DNA from: Cellulosimicrobium sp. Marseille-Q4280
GTDB lineage: Bacteria > Actinomycetota > Actinomycetes > Actinomycetales > Cellulomonadaceae
Length of the DNA stretch: 64,000 nt
Direction of reading: 5' to 3'
Assembly: GCF_943181405.1 (NCBI RefSeq)
Contig: NZ_CALPBY010000002.1
Coordinates: 310,001 to 374,000 of the forward strand
The notes beneath the pieces are model-generated. The model searched no databases. It was given only the letters and a program-made list of their open reading frames with translations, and had not been told where the DNA came from. Shown one piece after another: positions 1 through 7,608 of this stretch (the stretch's first letter is position 1; each line of letters starts with the position of its first letter). The position numbers and the translations under genes were made by a program.

Positions 1-215
1 GGGTCGTGGAGGAGGATGAACCGGCCCGAGGCGAGGTCGGGATCGTCGTCGACCTCGCCGGCGACCTCCCCGGTGAGCGCGACGGAGAACGGCGCGATCC
101 GCCGTGGCGCCGGGACCTCCCGCAGGGTCACCTCGGGGCGCACCCGGCGGGCGGCGACGGAGTCCAGCGCCGCGCGGAACTCCGCGGGCGCGTCGGTCCC
201 GTGAGCGGTGATCAC
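1..215 (-). CDS. DUF3000 family protein (3' end beyond window)
   Basis: The 5' part of a gene read leftward from GTG at 215; the C-terminus lies outside the window. The product begins VITAHGTDAPAEFRAALDSV and continues with a RPEVTLREVPAPRRIAPFSV stretch and a GRFILLHD ending, which I recognise as the start of the DUF3000 family, widespread in actinobacteria and of unknown function. The start is supported by a TAGTGT -10-like hexamer at 223-228, 7 nt upstream, with no ribosome binding site, so the mRNA is probably leaderless. It is divergent from gnd. Family assignment is by memory of the N-terminal pattern. Confidence 0.75.
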   Translation of the reverse strand, partial: MITAHGTDAPAEFRAALDSVAARRVRPEVTLREVPAPRRIAPFSVALTGEVAGEVDDDPDLASGRFILLHD

Positions 216-352
216 CCTCTGCACACTACGAGCCCGCGCGCACGGTGAGGGCCGCGGCGCGCGCGGACGTCACCGAATCGTGACCGCGATCGTCACCACC
301 GCTGACCACGCCCGGATGCTGGCCACGTCCGGAGCCGTCGAGGACGGGGGAC

Positions 353-358
353 TAGGCT
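353..358 (+). promoter_or_regulatory. -10 box upstream of gnd
   Basis: TAGGCT lies in the 275-bp gap between the divergent DUF3000 and gnd genes and fits the actinobacterial TANNNT -10 pattern. It would give a leader of about 125 nt before gnd. I see no clear -35 hexamer and no recognisable riboswitch in that leader. Confidence 0.4.
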
Positions 359-490
359 GTCCGCGTATCCGCCCCGTACCGGCTGCACCTGCCCGCCGTC
401 GCGTCCGTCGGTGCCGCACGCGCGGCGTCGCCCGGCCGTGGACGTGCCCTCGAGGTCGCCGGTACCGATCTCCGAGGAGCAGGGAAGCAG

Positions 491-1936
491 ATGGCAGCAC
501 GAGCACAGATCGGTGTGACCGGACTCGCGGTCATGGGTCGCAACCTGGCCCGCAACTTCGCCCGCCACGGCTACACGGTCGCGGTGCACAACCGCTCGTA
601 CGCCAAGACGGAGTCCCTGATCGCCGAGGCCGGCTCCGAGGGTGACTTCGTCCCGTCGGAGTCCATGGCCGACTTCGTCGCGTCGCTCGAGCGCCCGCGC
701 AAGGTCGTCATCATGGTCAAGGCCGGCGCGGCGACCGACGCGGTGATCGACGAGCTCGTCCCGCTGCTCGAGGAGGGCGACATCGTCGTCGACGCGGGCA
801 ACGCGCACTTCCCCGACACGATCCGCCGCGAGCAGGCGCTGTCGGCGCAGGGCCTGCACTTCGTCGGCACCGGCGTGTCCGGCGGCGAGGAGGGCGCGCT
901 CAACGGCCCGTCGATCATGCCCGGCGGCACGCGCGAGTCCTACGCGAGCCTCGGCCCGATCCTCGAGGACATCTCCGCCAAGGTCGACGGCGTCCCGTGC
1001 TGCACGTACGTCGGCCCCGACGGCGCCGGCCACTTCGTGAAGATGGTCCACAACGGCATCGAGTACGCGGACATGCAACTCATCGCCGAGGCGTACGACC
1101 TGCTCAAGCAGGGGCTCGGCGCGTCGGCCGCGGAGATCGGGAAGATCTTCGAGGAGTGGAACACGGGCGACCTCGAGTCGTTCCTCATCGAGATCACGGC
1201 AGACGTGCTCCAGCACGTCGACGCGCAGACCGGCTCGGCGTTCGTCGACGTCGTGCTCGACCAGGCGGAGCAGAAGGGCACCGGCCGCTGGACCGTCCAG
1301 AACGGCCTCGACCTGGGCGTCCCGATCACGGGCATCGCCGAGGCGACGTTCGCGCGCGCGCTGTCCGGCTCCGTCCCGCAGCGCGAGGCGGGCCGTGCGG
1401 CGCTGCCCGCGGACGCGCAGGCGTGGGACGTCACGGACCGCGACGCGTTCGTCGAGGACGTGCGCCTCGCGCTGTACGCGTCGAAGGTCGTCGCGTACTC
1501 GCAGGGCTTCGACCAGATCGCCGCGGCGTCGGCCGAGCTCGGCTGGGACATCGACCGCGGCGCGATGGCCCGCATCTGGCGCGGGGGCTGCATCATCCGT
1601 GCGCGCTTCCTCAACCGCATCACCGAGGCGTACGAGCGCGACGCGAACCTCCCGCTCCTCCTCGCCGACGAGTACTTCACCGGCGCCGTCGGCAACGGCC
1701 TCGCCGCGTGGCGCCGCGTCGTCGCGCAGGCCGCGCTCAACGGCGTGCCGACGCCCGCGTTCTCGTCGTCGCTCGCGTACTACGACGGGGTGCGCGCCGA
1801 GCGCCTGCCCGCCGCGCTCATCCAGGCACAGCGCGACTTCTTCGGCGCGCACACGTACCGCCGCGTCGACGGTCCGGGCGTGTTCCACACCGAGTGGACC
1901 CGCGACCGGAGCGAGACGCGCGAAGGCGACGCGTGA
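491..1936 (+). CDS. gnd: 6-phosphogluconate dehydrogenase, decarboxylating
   Basis: Oxidises 6-phosphogluconate to ribulose 5-phosphate, CO2 and NADPH in the cytosolic pentose phosphate pathway. The 481-residue length fits the long family. A Rossmann fingerprint GLAVMG sits at residues 11-16, the substrate motif VSGGEEGA around 129-136, and the catalytic segment has Lys184, His187, Asn188 and Glu191. The C-terminal all-helical domain is complete. An AGGAG-like ribosome site precedes the ATG. Its stop overlaps the GTG of the following ATP-grasp gene, so the two are probably translationally coupled. Pairing a central-carbon enzyme with cell-wall ligase and racemase genes is unusual. Confidence 0.97.
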   Translation: MAARAQIGVTGLAVMGRNLARNFARHGYTVAVHNRSYAKTESLIAEAGSEGDFVPSESMADFVASLERPRKVVIMVKAGAATDAVIDELVPLLEEGDIVVDAGNAHFPDTIRREQALSAQGLHFVGTGVSGGEEGALNGPSIMPGGTRESYASLGPILEDISAKVDGVPCCTYVGPDGAGHFVKMVHNGIEYADMQLIAEAYDLLKQGLGASAAEIGKIFEEWNTGDLESFLIEITADVLQHVDAQTGSAFVDVVLDQAEQKGTGRWTVQNGLDLGVPITGIAEATFARALSGSVPQREAGRAALPADAQAWDVTDRDAFVEDVRLALYASKVVAYSQGFDQIAAASAELGWDIDRGAMARIWRGGCIIRARFLNRITEAYERDANLPLLLADEYFTGAVGNGLAAWRRVVAQAALNGVPTPAFSSSLAYYDGVRAERLPAALIQAQRDFFGAHTYRRVDGPGVFHTEWTRDRSETREGDA

Positions 1937-3216
1937 GTCGAGGCGTCGTACGCCCGGCCGTCGTCCACCCGATCATCCTGGGTGGCGACGCCGGCGCGTA
2001 CAGCCTGGCCCGCGCGTTCCACGAGGCGTACGGGGTGCGCAGCACGGTCGTGACGATCGTCTCGACGCGCAACATCCGCTACTCGACCATCCTCGACAAC
2101 GTCATCGAGCCGCAGCTCGACGACCCCGAGGTCATGGTGCGCACGATCCGGGACGTCGCCGCGCGCGCGAAGGCGCCCGCGATGGTCGTCACGTGCGTCG
2201 ACTGGTACGTGCAGGCGCTCGCCGAGCACCGCGCGAAGATCGAGGACGTCGCCGTGGTCCCGTACACGACCACGGACCTGCTCGACCGTGTCATGGACAA
2301 GCAGCGCTTCTCCGAGCTCTGCATCGAGCTCGGCGTGCCGCACCCCCGCACGGTCGTGCGCCACGGCGGCGAGCGCGTCGGCGAGCTCGACCTGCGGTTC
2401 CCGATCATCGCCAAGCCCGGGGACAACGTGGCCTGGCACCGCACGTCGTTCACGGGCAAGCGCAAGGTCCACGAGCTCGCGGACCGCGACCAGCTCGAGT
2501 GGCTCCTGCGCACGGCGGGCGAGGCGGGGTACCGCGAGCCGTTCATCGTCCAGGAGTTCGTGCCGGGCAACGACGCGCAGATGCGCATCATGACCACCTT
2601 CTCGGACGAGAAGGGGCAGGTGCGCATGGCGCACGGCGGCCACGTGCTGCTCGAGGAGCACACCCCGGGCACGCTCGGCAACCCGGCGGCGATCCTCACG
2701 GGACCGCTGCCGCAGATCGAGGCCGACGCGCGCAAGCTCGTCGAGCACCTCGGCTGGACGGGCTTCGCGAACTTCGACATCAAGGTCGACCCGCGCGACG
2801 GCACGGGGTACTTCTTCGAGCTCAACCCGCGCACGGGCCGCTCGAACTTCTACCTCACGGCGAGCGGCATCAACCCGGCCATGTACTGGGTCGGAGAGCA
2901 CCTGCAGGGCGGGCGCGTGCCCGACCCCCGGCGCGTCCCGGTCCTCTACCGGATCGTGCCCGGGTTCCTGCTGCGCCGGTACGTGCGCGACGCGACCGAC
3001 CCGGCGGTCGCCGCACGGGTGCGCAAGGTCCGGCGCGTCGGCCATCCGCTCAAGTACTCGCGGGACCGCGCGTGGCGCCGCGACCTGTGGGTCCGCGTCG
3101 CCGAGCTGCGCCAGGTGCAGCGGTTCCGCGAGTTCTACCCCGTGGCCGCTGCGAAGGCCGCGTACGTGAGCACGGGCGCCCGGACGGACGCCGCACGGGA
3201 CGGTGGGCGTGGCTGA
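1933..3216 (+). CDS. ATP-grasp carboxylate-amine ligase, D-aspartate ligase-like
   Basis: A 427-residue ATP-grasp protein starting at a GTG that overlaps the gnd stop. The N-terminal preATP-grasp domain has ILGGDAGAYSLARAFH near residue 13. The ATP-grasp core has an IIAKPGDNVAWH lysine segment, the FIVQEFVPGND hinge and the ELNPRTGRSNFY metal-binding strand. Such enzymes join a carboxylate to an amine through an acyl phosphate. The next gene encodes an aspartate/glutamate racemase, the pairing known from Aslfm-type ligases that attach D-Asp to the peptidoglycan diamino acid. I infer that role; another amine-ligase substrate is possible. The family is secure, the substrate is not. Confidence 0.75.
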   Translation: MSRGVVRPAVVHPIILGGDAGAYSLARAFHEAYGVRSTVVTIVSTRNIRYSTILDNVIEPQLDDPEVMVRTIRDVAARAKAPAMVVTCVDWYVQALAEHRAKIEDVAVVPYTTTDLLDRVMDKQRFSELCIELGVPHPRTVVRHGGERVGELDLRFPIIAKPGDNVAWHRTSFTGKRKVHELADRDQLEWLLRTAGEAGYREPFIVQEFVPGNDAQMRIMTTFSDEKGQVRMAHGGHVLLEEHTPGTLGNPAAILTGPLPQIEADARKLVEHLGWTGFANFDIKVDPRDGTGYFFELNPRTGRSNFYLTASGINPAMYWVGEHLQGGRVPDPRRVPVLYRIVPGFLLRRYVRDATDPAVAARVRKVRRVGHPLKYSRDRAWRRDLWVRVAELRQVQRFREFYPVAAAKAAYVSTGARTDAARDGGRG

Positions 3217-3976
3217 CGCGCCCGCGGGACCCGGCCCGGCGCTCGGTGCGGTCGGTGCCGGCGACGACCGGCCGCCCGTCGGCGTGATCGGCGGCGTCGG
3301 GCCGCTCGCGACGGCGTACTTCCTCCAGCTCGTCGTCGAGCTCACCGAGGCGGAGCGCGACCAGGACCACCTGGACATGGTCGTGCTCAACCACGCGACG
3401 ATCCCGGACCGCACCGCGTTCGTGCTCGGGCGCTCCGCCGACGACCCCGGACCCGTCCTCGCGCGCGACGCGCGCCGCCTCGAGGCGTTCGGCGTGTCGT
3501 TCCTCGTCATGCCGTGCAACACGGCCCACCACTTCACGCAGCAGGTGGTCGACGCCGTGAGCGTGCCGTTCGTGTCGATCATCGACACGACGGTGGACGC
3601 GGCGCGCGAGCGCGTCCCGGGGCTGGCGACCGTGGGTCTGCTCGCGACGGCGGGCACGGCCGCGGCGGGCGTCTACCAGGACGCGTTCGCCGCCCACGGC
3701 GTGACCACGGTCGTGCCCGACGACGCCGACCAGGCGCTCGTCTCGCAGATCATCTACGAGCAGGTCAAGGCGGGTCGGCCGGTCGACGTCGACACGTTCC
3801 GCGCCGTAGCGGGGCGCCTCGTGGAGCGCGGCGCGTCGGTGATCGTCCTCGGGTGCACCGAGCTCTCGGTCGTCGCCGTGGACCACGGCCTGCTCGCCGA
3901 CCCGGTCTACCTCGACTCGATGGACCAGCTCGCCCGCGCGACGATCCGTCGCGCGGGCCACCGCGTGCGGGACTGA
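3203..3976 (+). CDS. Aspartate/glutamate racemase family protein
   Basis: A cofactor-independent amino acid racemase of 257 residues. It has the two catalytic cysteine motifs of the family, MPCNTAHH in the first half and LGCTELS near the C-terminus, and an N-terminal GVIGGVGPLATAYF typical of aspartate racemases. It starts at GTG 3203 (GTG 3209 is an alternative) and overlaps the end of the ATP-grasp gene, implying coupling. It would supply D-Asp or D-Glu to the neighbouring ligase. The RacD-like pattern favours aspartate over glutamate, but specificity cannot be read from sequence alone. Confidence 0.85.
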   Translation: MGVADAPAGPGPALGAVGAGDDRPPVGVIGGVGPLATAYFLQLVVELTEAERDQDHLDMVVLNHATIPDRTAFVLGRSADDPGPVLARDARRLEAFGVSFLVMPCNTAHHFTQQVVDAVSVPFVSIIDTTVDAARERVPGLATVGLLATAGTAAAGVYQDAFAAHGVTTVVPDDADQALVSQIIYEQVKAGRPVDVDTFRAVAGRLVERGASVIVLGCTELSVVAVDHGLLADPVYLDSMDQLARATIRRAGHRVRD

Positions 3977-3984
3977 GCAGCCCG

Positions 3985-4016
3985 GCCGGCGGCGTCCTCG
4001 GGACGCCTCAGCCGGC
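3985..4016. terminator. Bidirectional hairpin between convergent genes
   Basis: GCCGGC-GGCGTCC, loop TCG, GGACGCC, spacer TCA, GCCGGC forms a long GC-rich stem just after the racemase stop and just after the end of the opposing gene. There is no T tract, as is common in high-GC actinobacteria. Confidence 0.6.
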
Positions 4017-4021
4017 GCGCC

Positions 4022-4507
4022 TCAGCCGAGCTCGCTCGTGCCGGAGTACAGGTGCAGGACCGGCACGTGGAGCTCGTCCCGCGCGCGGGAGGCCCAGTCG
4101 CGGTGGAACGTGTCCTCGACCGCGTGCGGGTACGTCACGACGACGACCTCGCGGACGTCACCGGCCGCCACGGCCTTGCGCAGCGCCGGCAGCGGGTCGT
4201 CCTCGGTGACGGTGCCGTCGGCGTCGCGGCCGGCGGCGCGCAGCTCGGCGACGCTGCGCTCGAGCTGCTCTGCGGCGGTGGCCTTCGCCTGCTTCTCCGA
4301 GGGCTCACGACCGAGCACCTCGTCCCACGCCTGCTTGAGCTCGCCCACGCTGAGGTGGTCGATCAGCGCGGAGACGAGGTTGCGCTCGGTGTCGGCCGGC
4401 ACGAGGACGCGATAGGCGAGCGTCTCTCCCTCGTGCAGGGACAGCATGTGCTGGACGTCGGCCGGGTTCAGCGTGTCCTCGGTGAGGACCAGGATCGTGT
4501 CGGTCAC
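4022..4507 (-). CDS. Conserved actinobacterial hypothetical protein
   Basis: A 161-residue soluble protein beginning VTDTILVLTEDTLNPADVQH, with no signal peptide or membrane segment. The N-terminal strand, a central acidic helical region (KQAKATAAEQLERSVAEL) and a C-terminal VREVVVVTYPHAVEDTFH segment suggest an alpha/beta nucleotide-binding or universal-stress-like fold. I recall relatives labelled indole-3-glycerol phosphate synthase in databases, but no TrpC motifs are visible, so I do not use that name. The GTG start is 7 nt after TAGGCT (4515-4520) with no Shine-Dalgarno, so it is probably leaderless. That -10 overlaps the stop codon of the upstream RibD-like gene. Confidence 0.75.
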   Translation of the reverse strand: MTDTILVLTEDTLNPADVQHMLSLHEGETLAYRVLVPADTERNLVSALIDHLSVGELKQAWDEVLGREPSEKQAKATAAEQLERSVAELRAAGRDADGTVTEDDPLPALRKAVAAGDVREVVVVTYPHAVEDTFHRDWASRARDELHVPVLHLYSGTSELG

Positions 4508-4512
4508 GCGCG

Positions 4513-5415
4513 TCAGCCTATCGGCAGGAGCCAGCGCGCGAGCGTCGTGCCGGCCGGTGCGCCGGGGCGGGCGTGGGGACTGTGCAGCAGGTGGGTGAGC
4601 CGGGCGCCGCGCGGCGGGCCGACGGACGGGCCCGACGGCGCGGCTCCCGCGACGATGCGTCCGGGCCCCGGGCCGACGATGCCGGGTGTCGTCGTCACGC
4701 ACAGCTCGTCGACGAGGTCGGCGCGCAGCAGGTCGCCGAGGAGCGACGGCCCGCCTTCCGTGAGCACGCGACGCAGGCCGCGCCCGGCGAGCGCCGCAAG
4801 GCCGGCGGCCAGGTCGACGTCAGGCTCGGAGCCGGCGGACCCGCCGCCGTCCGACGTGTCGCCGTCGGTGACGAGGAGGCGGTCCTCGGGAAGTCCGCGC
4901 TCGCGCACGATCCTCGCTCCGGTGCGGCCCGTGATGACGAACGGCGGACGCTGAGCGCCCGTGAGGTGCTCGGGGACGAGGCCCGTGCGCGTCACGACCG
5001 CGAGCTCGAGCGGCGCCTCGTGGAGGTGCTCGAGACCGCGAGGACGGCCCAGCGTCGTGTAGCGCTCGGCACGGGCCGTGCCGGCGCCGACCAGCACGAC
5101 GTCGGCGAGGGCGCGCAGCACGCGGAAGACGCGCCAGTCCGCGTCGTCGTTGATGGACCCGGAGCGTCGGTCGGGTCCCCACGCGGCGCCGTCGATGCTC
5201 GCGACCATGTTGGCGCGCACGGTCGACGAGCCGCGCGCGGGCGGGCCGTCCGCGTAGAGCGCGGCGAGCTCGTCCTCGCGGGGGTCCGGGTCGATCCTCC
5301 GCGGCGCGGGGAGCAGGAGGTCGAGCGGCGGCAGGTCGTCCCGTCCCGCGGGCGGCTCGCCGATCGAGGGCACCGAGGGCGTGGACCCGGGCGTGGGCGT
5401 CGTGGCAGAAGTCAC
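4513..5415 (-). CDS. Pyrimidine reductase family protein (RibD C-terminal-like)
   Basis: A 300-residue protein of the RibD C-terminal/dihydrofolate-reductase-like fold, which reduces a pyrimidine or pteridine carbonyl with NADPH. Landmarks are VRANMVASIDGAAWG near residue 67, the DVVLVGAGTARAERYT nucleotide loop, and RRVLTEGGPSLLGDLL near residue 227. There is no deaminase domain, so it is not a full RibD. Its role in riboflavin synthesis is unproven; many actinobacteria carry such stand-alone paralogues. The GTG start lies 7 nt after TACCGT, facing zapE. The N-terminus (residues 1-40) is Pro/Thr-rich and looks unstructured. Confidence 0.85.
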   Translation of the reverse strand: MTSATTPTPGSTPSVPSIGEPPAGRDDLPPLDLLLPAPRRIDPDPREDELAALYADGPPARGSSTVRANMVASIDGAAWGPDRRSGSINDDADWRVFRVLRALADVVLVGAGTARAERYTTLGRPRGLEHLHEAPLELAVVTRTGLVPEHLTGAQRPPFVITGRTGARIVRERGLPEDRLLVTDGDTSDGGGSAGSEPDVDLAAGLAALAGRGLRRVLTEGGPSLLGDLLRADLVDELCVTTTPGIVGPGPGRIVAGAAPSGPSVGPPRGARLTHLLHSPHARPGAPAGTTLARWLLPIG

Positions 5416-5452
5416 AGCGGCCACGGTAGCGGCAGGCGTAGGCTGGATCCTC
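5416..5452. promoter_or_regulatory. 37-bp divergent leaderless promoter pair
   Basis: Only 37 bp separate the divergent GTG codons. On the minus strand TACCGT (5423-5428) is 7 nt before its GTG. On the plus strand TAGGCT (5439-5444) is 8 nt before the zapE GTG. Neither start has a Shine-Dalgarno sequence, so each start codon is probably the mRNA 5' end. Confidence 0.6.
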
Positions 5453-6571
5453 GTGACTTCAGCGCCAGCCACCGGCGGGACCACCGCGCCGACGGGTTCG
5501 ACCGGACCGGACCCCGCCCCGCGAGACCCGGGATCGCGGGAGCAGGTCGCGCGCGTCGCCGCCCTCGCGGCCGTCCGGCCGTCCGTCCCGCCGTCACGGC
5601 TGCTCGCCGACCTCGTCCCGCCGCCGCACTTCGCCGACGCGCGGTTCGCCACGTACCGCGCCAACCCGCGGTACCCCAGCCAGGAGCGGACCGTCGCGCG
5701 GCTCGAGGAGGTCGCCGCCGCCGTCGTGAAGCCCCCGCGCAAGGGTCTCTTCGCACGCCGCACCACGGCCCCCGCCGTGTACATGGACGGCGGGTTCGGC
5801 GTCGGCAAGACGCACCTGCTCACCTCGCTCGCGCACGCCGTGGGGCTCGACGTCAGCGCGTACGGCACGTTCGTCGAGTACACGAACCTCGTCGGGGCGC
5901 TCGGGTTCCTGGCGACCGTCGAGGCGCTCGCGACGAAGAAGCTCGTGTGCATCGACGAGTTCGAGCTCGACGACCCGGGCGACACCGTGCTCATGTCGCG
6001 CCTGCTGCGCGAGCTCGCGGACCGCGGCGTCGCGCTCGCCGCGACGTCGAACACGCTGCCCGAGGCGCTCGGCGAGGGCCGGTTCGCCGCCGAGGACTTC
6101 CTGCGCGAGATCCAGGCGCTCGCCGCGCGGTTCGAGGTGCTGCGGGTCGACGGCGAGGACTACCGCCACCGCGCGGTCGTCACCGACTCGGCACCGCTGC
6201 CCGAGGACGTCGTGCGGACGACCGCGGCGAGCGTGCCGGGGGCGACGCTCGACGCCTTCGACGACGTGCTCGCCCACCTGACGCACGTGCACCCGAGCCG
6301 GTACGGCGCGATGCTCGACGGCGTCGCGGCCGTCGCCCTCACGGGCGTGCACGCCGTCACCGAGCAGTCCGCGGCGCTGCGCCTCGTCGTGCTCGTCGAC
6401 CGCCTGTACGACCGGGACGTGCCCGTCCTGCTCGGCGGCGCGGGGGAGGCGGGCCTGTTCACCGACGAGATGCTGCGCGGCGGGTACCGCAAGAAGTACT
6501 ACCGCGCGCTGTCCCGCCTCGGCTCGCTCGCGGAGGACGGCCGCGCCCTCGTCTCCCGCCCGCAGGACTGA
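5453..6571 (+). CDS. zapE: Cell division protein ZapE / AFG1-like ATPase
   Basis: A 372-residue AFG1-family P-loop ATPase. In proteobacteria the homologue ZapE binds FtsZ at the constricting ring; the role in actinobacteria is not established. Walker A GGFGVGKT is at 113-120, Walker B LVCIDEFELDD about 45 residues later, and sensor ATSNTLPE follows. The C-terminal domain ends with a YRKKYYRALSRL helix typical of the family. The first 30 residues are low-complexity Pro/Thr/Gly. The start is GTG, leaderless as described for the intergenic site. Confidence 0.9.
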   Translation: MTSAPATGGTTAPTGSTGPDPAPRDPGSREQVARVAALAAVRPSVPPSRLLADLVPPPHFADARFATYRANPRYPSQERTVARLEEVAAAVVKPPRKGLFARRTTAPAVYMDGGFGVGKTHLLTSLAHAVGLDVSAYGTFVEYTNLVGALGFLATVEALATKKLVCIDEFELDDPGDTVLMSRLLRELADRGVALAATSNTLPEALGEGRFAAEDFLREIQALAARFEVLRVDGEDYRHRAVVTDSAPLPEDVVRTTAASVPGATLDAFDDVLAHLTHVHPSRYGAMLDGVAAVALTGVHAVTEQSAALRLVVLVDRLYDRDVPVLLGGAGEAGLFTDEMLRGGYRKKYYRALSRLGSLAEDGRALVSRPQD

Positions 6572-6587
6572 CGCAGAACCGCGTCAG
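6568..6587. terminator. Palindrome spanning both convergent stop codons
   Basis: CTGACGC-AGAACC-GCGTCAG. The TGA stops of zapE (plus) and ppk2 (minus) are both embedded in the 7-bp stem, so one hairpin can serve both transcripts. The stem is short, so termination strength is uncertain. Confidence 0.45.
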
Positions 6588-7594
6588 GTCGCGGCGAGGC
6601 GCCGCTTCTCGACCTCGACGTCGAAGTCGGCCGGCGGCCAGCCGAGGTCGAACCGGCGCAGCGCGTCGAGCAGGAGCTCGCTCACCGCGAGACGGGCGAA
6701 CCACTTGCGGTCGGCGGGGATGACGTGCCACGGCGCGATCTCGGTGTTCGTGCGGTCGAGGACCGTCTGGTAGGCGTCCTGGTACGCGGGCCACTTCGAG
6801 CGTGAGTCGACGTCGCTCGGGTTGTACTTCCAGAACTTGTCCGGGCGCTCGAGCCGCTCCCCGAGCCGGGCGCGCTGCTCCTCGAACGACACCAGGAGCG
6901 CGACCTTGACGATCGTGGTCCCCGACGAGACGACCTTCTCCTCGAAGCGGTTGATCTCGTCGTACCGCTTCTCGAGGACGTCGTCGGGCACGAGCGAGTC
7001 GACGCGCGCGACGAGCACGTCCTCGTAGTGCGACCGGTCGAACACGCCGATGTGCCCGGGGCGCGGAAGGGCGCGCCGGATGCGCCAGAGGAAGTGGTGC
7101 CGCAGCTCCTCGGGTGTCGGGACGCCGAACGAGCGGTGCGCGACGCCCTGCGGGTCGACGAGCCCGACGACGTGCCGCACGATCCCGCCCTTGCCGGAGG
7201 TGTCCATGCCCTGGAGGACGAGCAGCACCGACCGCGAGCCACCCGACCGGCCCTCGGCGAACAGCCGCTCCTGCAGGTCCGACAGCTCGTCGGCGTGGTG
7301 CGCGACGAGCGCCTCGCCGGCGGCCTTGTCCCCGCTGAAACCGGGGGTGGAGTGCCGGTCGAACGCCGCGAGGTCGAAGCCCGACGGCGCGCGCAGCACC
7401 TCCGTCGGCGGGGCGTCCCAGTCGGGGGCCGTGCCACCCGCGGCACCGGACCTCTTCGCGGATGCGCCGGACGTCGCGGAGGACCCCTTGCCGGAGTGCT
7501 TCCCCCCGCCGTGCTTGCCTCCGTGCTTGCCGGAGTGCTTGCCCGACGTCTTCGTGCCCGAGCTCTTGTGGGACTTCTTCTTCGCCGCAGCCAT
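6584..7594 (-). CDS. ppk2: Polyphosphate kinase 2 family protein with His/Lys/Gly-rich N-terminus
   Basis: A PPK2-family enzyme moving phosphate between polyphosphate and nucleotides. The 336-residue chain has a Walker-A-like GMDTSGKGG at 129-137, DRSHYEDVLVARV as Walker B, and the FWKYNPSDVDSRSKW lid region, the single-domain PPK2 layout. Residues 4-50 are an unusual extension of repeated KHSG/KHGG units that could bind metal or polyanion. It is the last gene of the glgX-treY-treZ-ppk2 run, 14 bp after treZ, but also has its own TACGCT box (7602-7607) 7 nt before the ATG. Whether it makes or consumes nucleoside diphosphates cannot be told. Confidence 0.92.
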   Translation of the reverse strand: MAAAKKKSHKSSGTKTSGKHSGKHGGKHGGGKHSGKGSSATSGASAKRSGAAGGTAPDWDAPPTEVLRAPSGFDLAAFDRHSTPGFSGDKAAGEALVAHHADELSDLQERLFAEGRSGGSRSVLLVLQGMDTSGKGGIVRHVVGLVDPQGVAHRSFGVPTPEELRHHFLWRIRRALPRPGHIGVFDRSHYEDVLVARVDSLVPDDVLEKRYDEINRFEEKVVSSGTTIVKVALLVSFEEQRARLGERLERPDKFWKYNPSDVDSRSKWPAYQDAYQTVLDRTNTEIAPWHVIPADRKWFARLAVSELLLDALRRFDLGWPPADFDVEVEKRRLAAT

Positions 7595-7608
7595 GGGCGT
7601 GAGCGTAG

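Noticed and set aside
4022-4507. Indole-3-glycerol phosphate synthase
   Set aside because: The name is carried by similar database entries as I recall, but the protein is too short and lacks TrpC barrel motifs.
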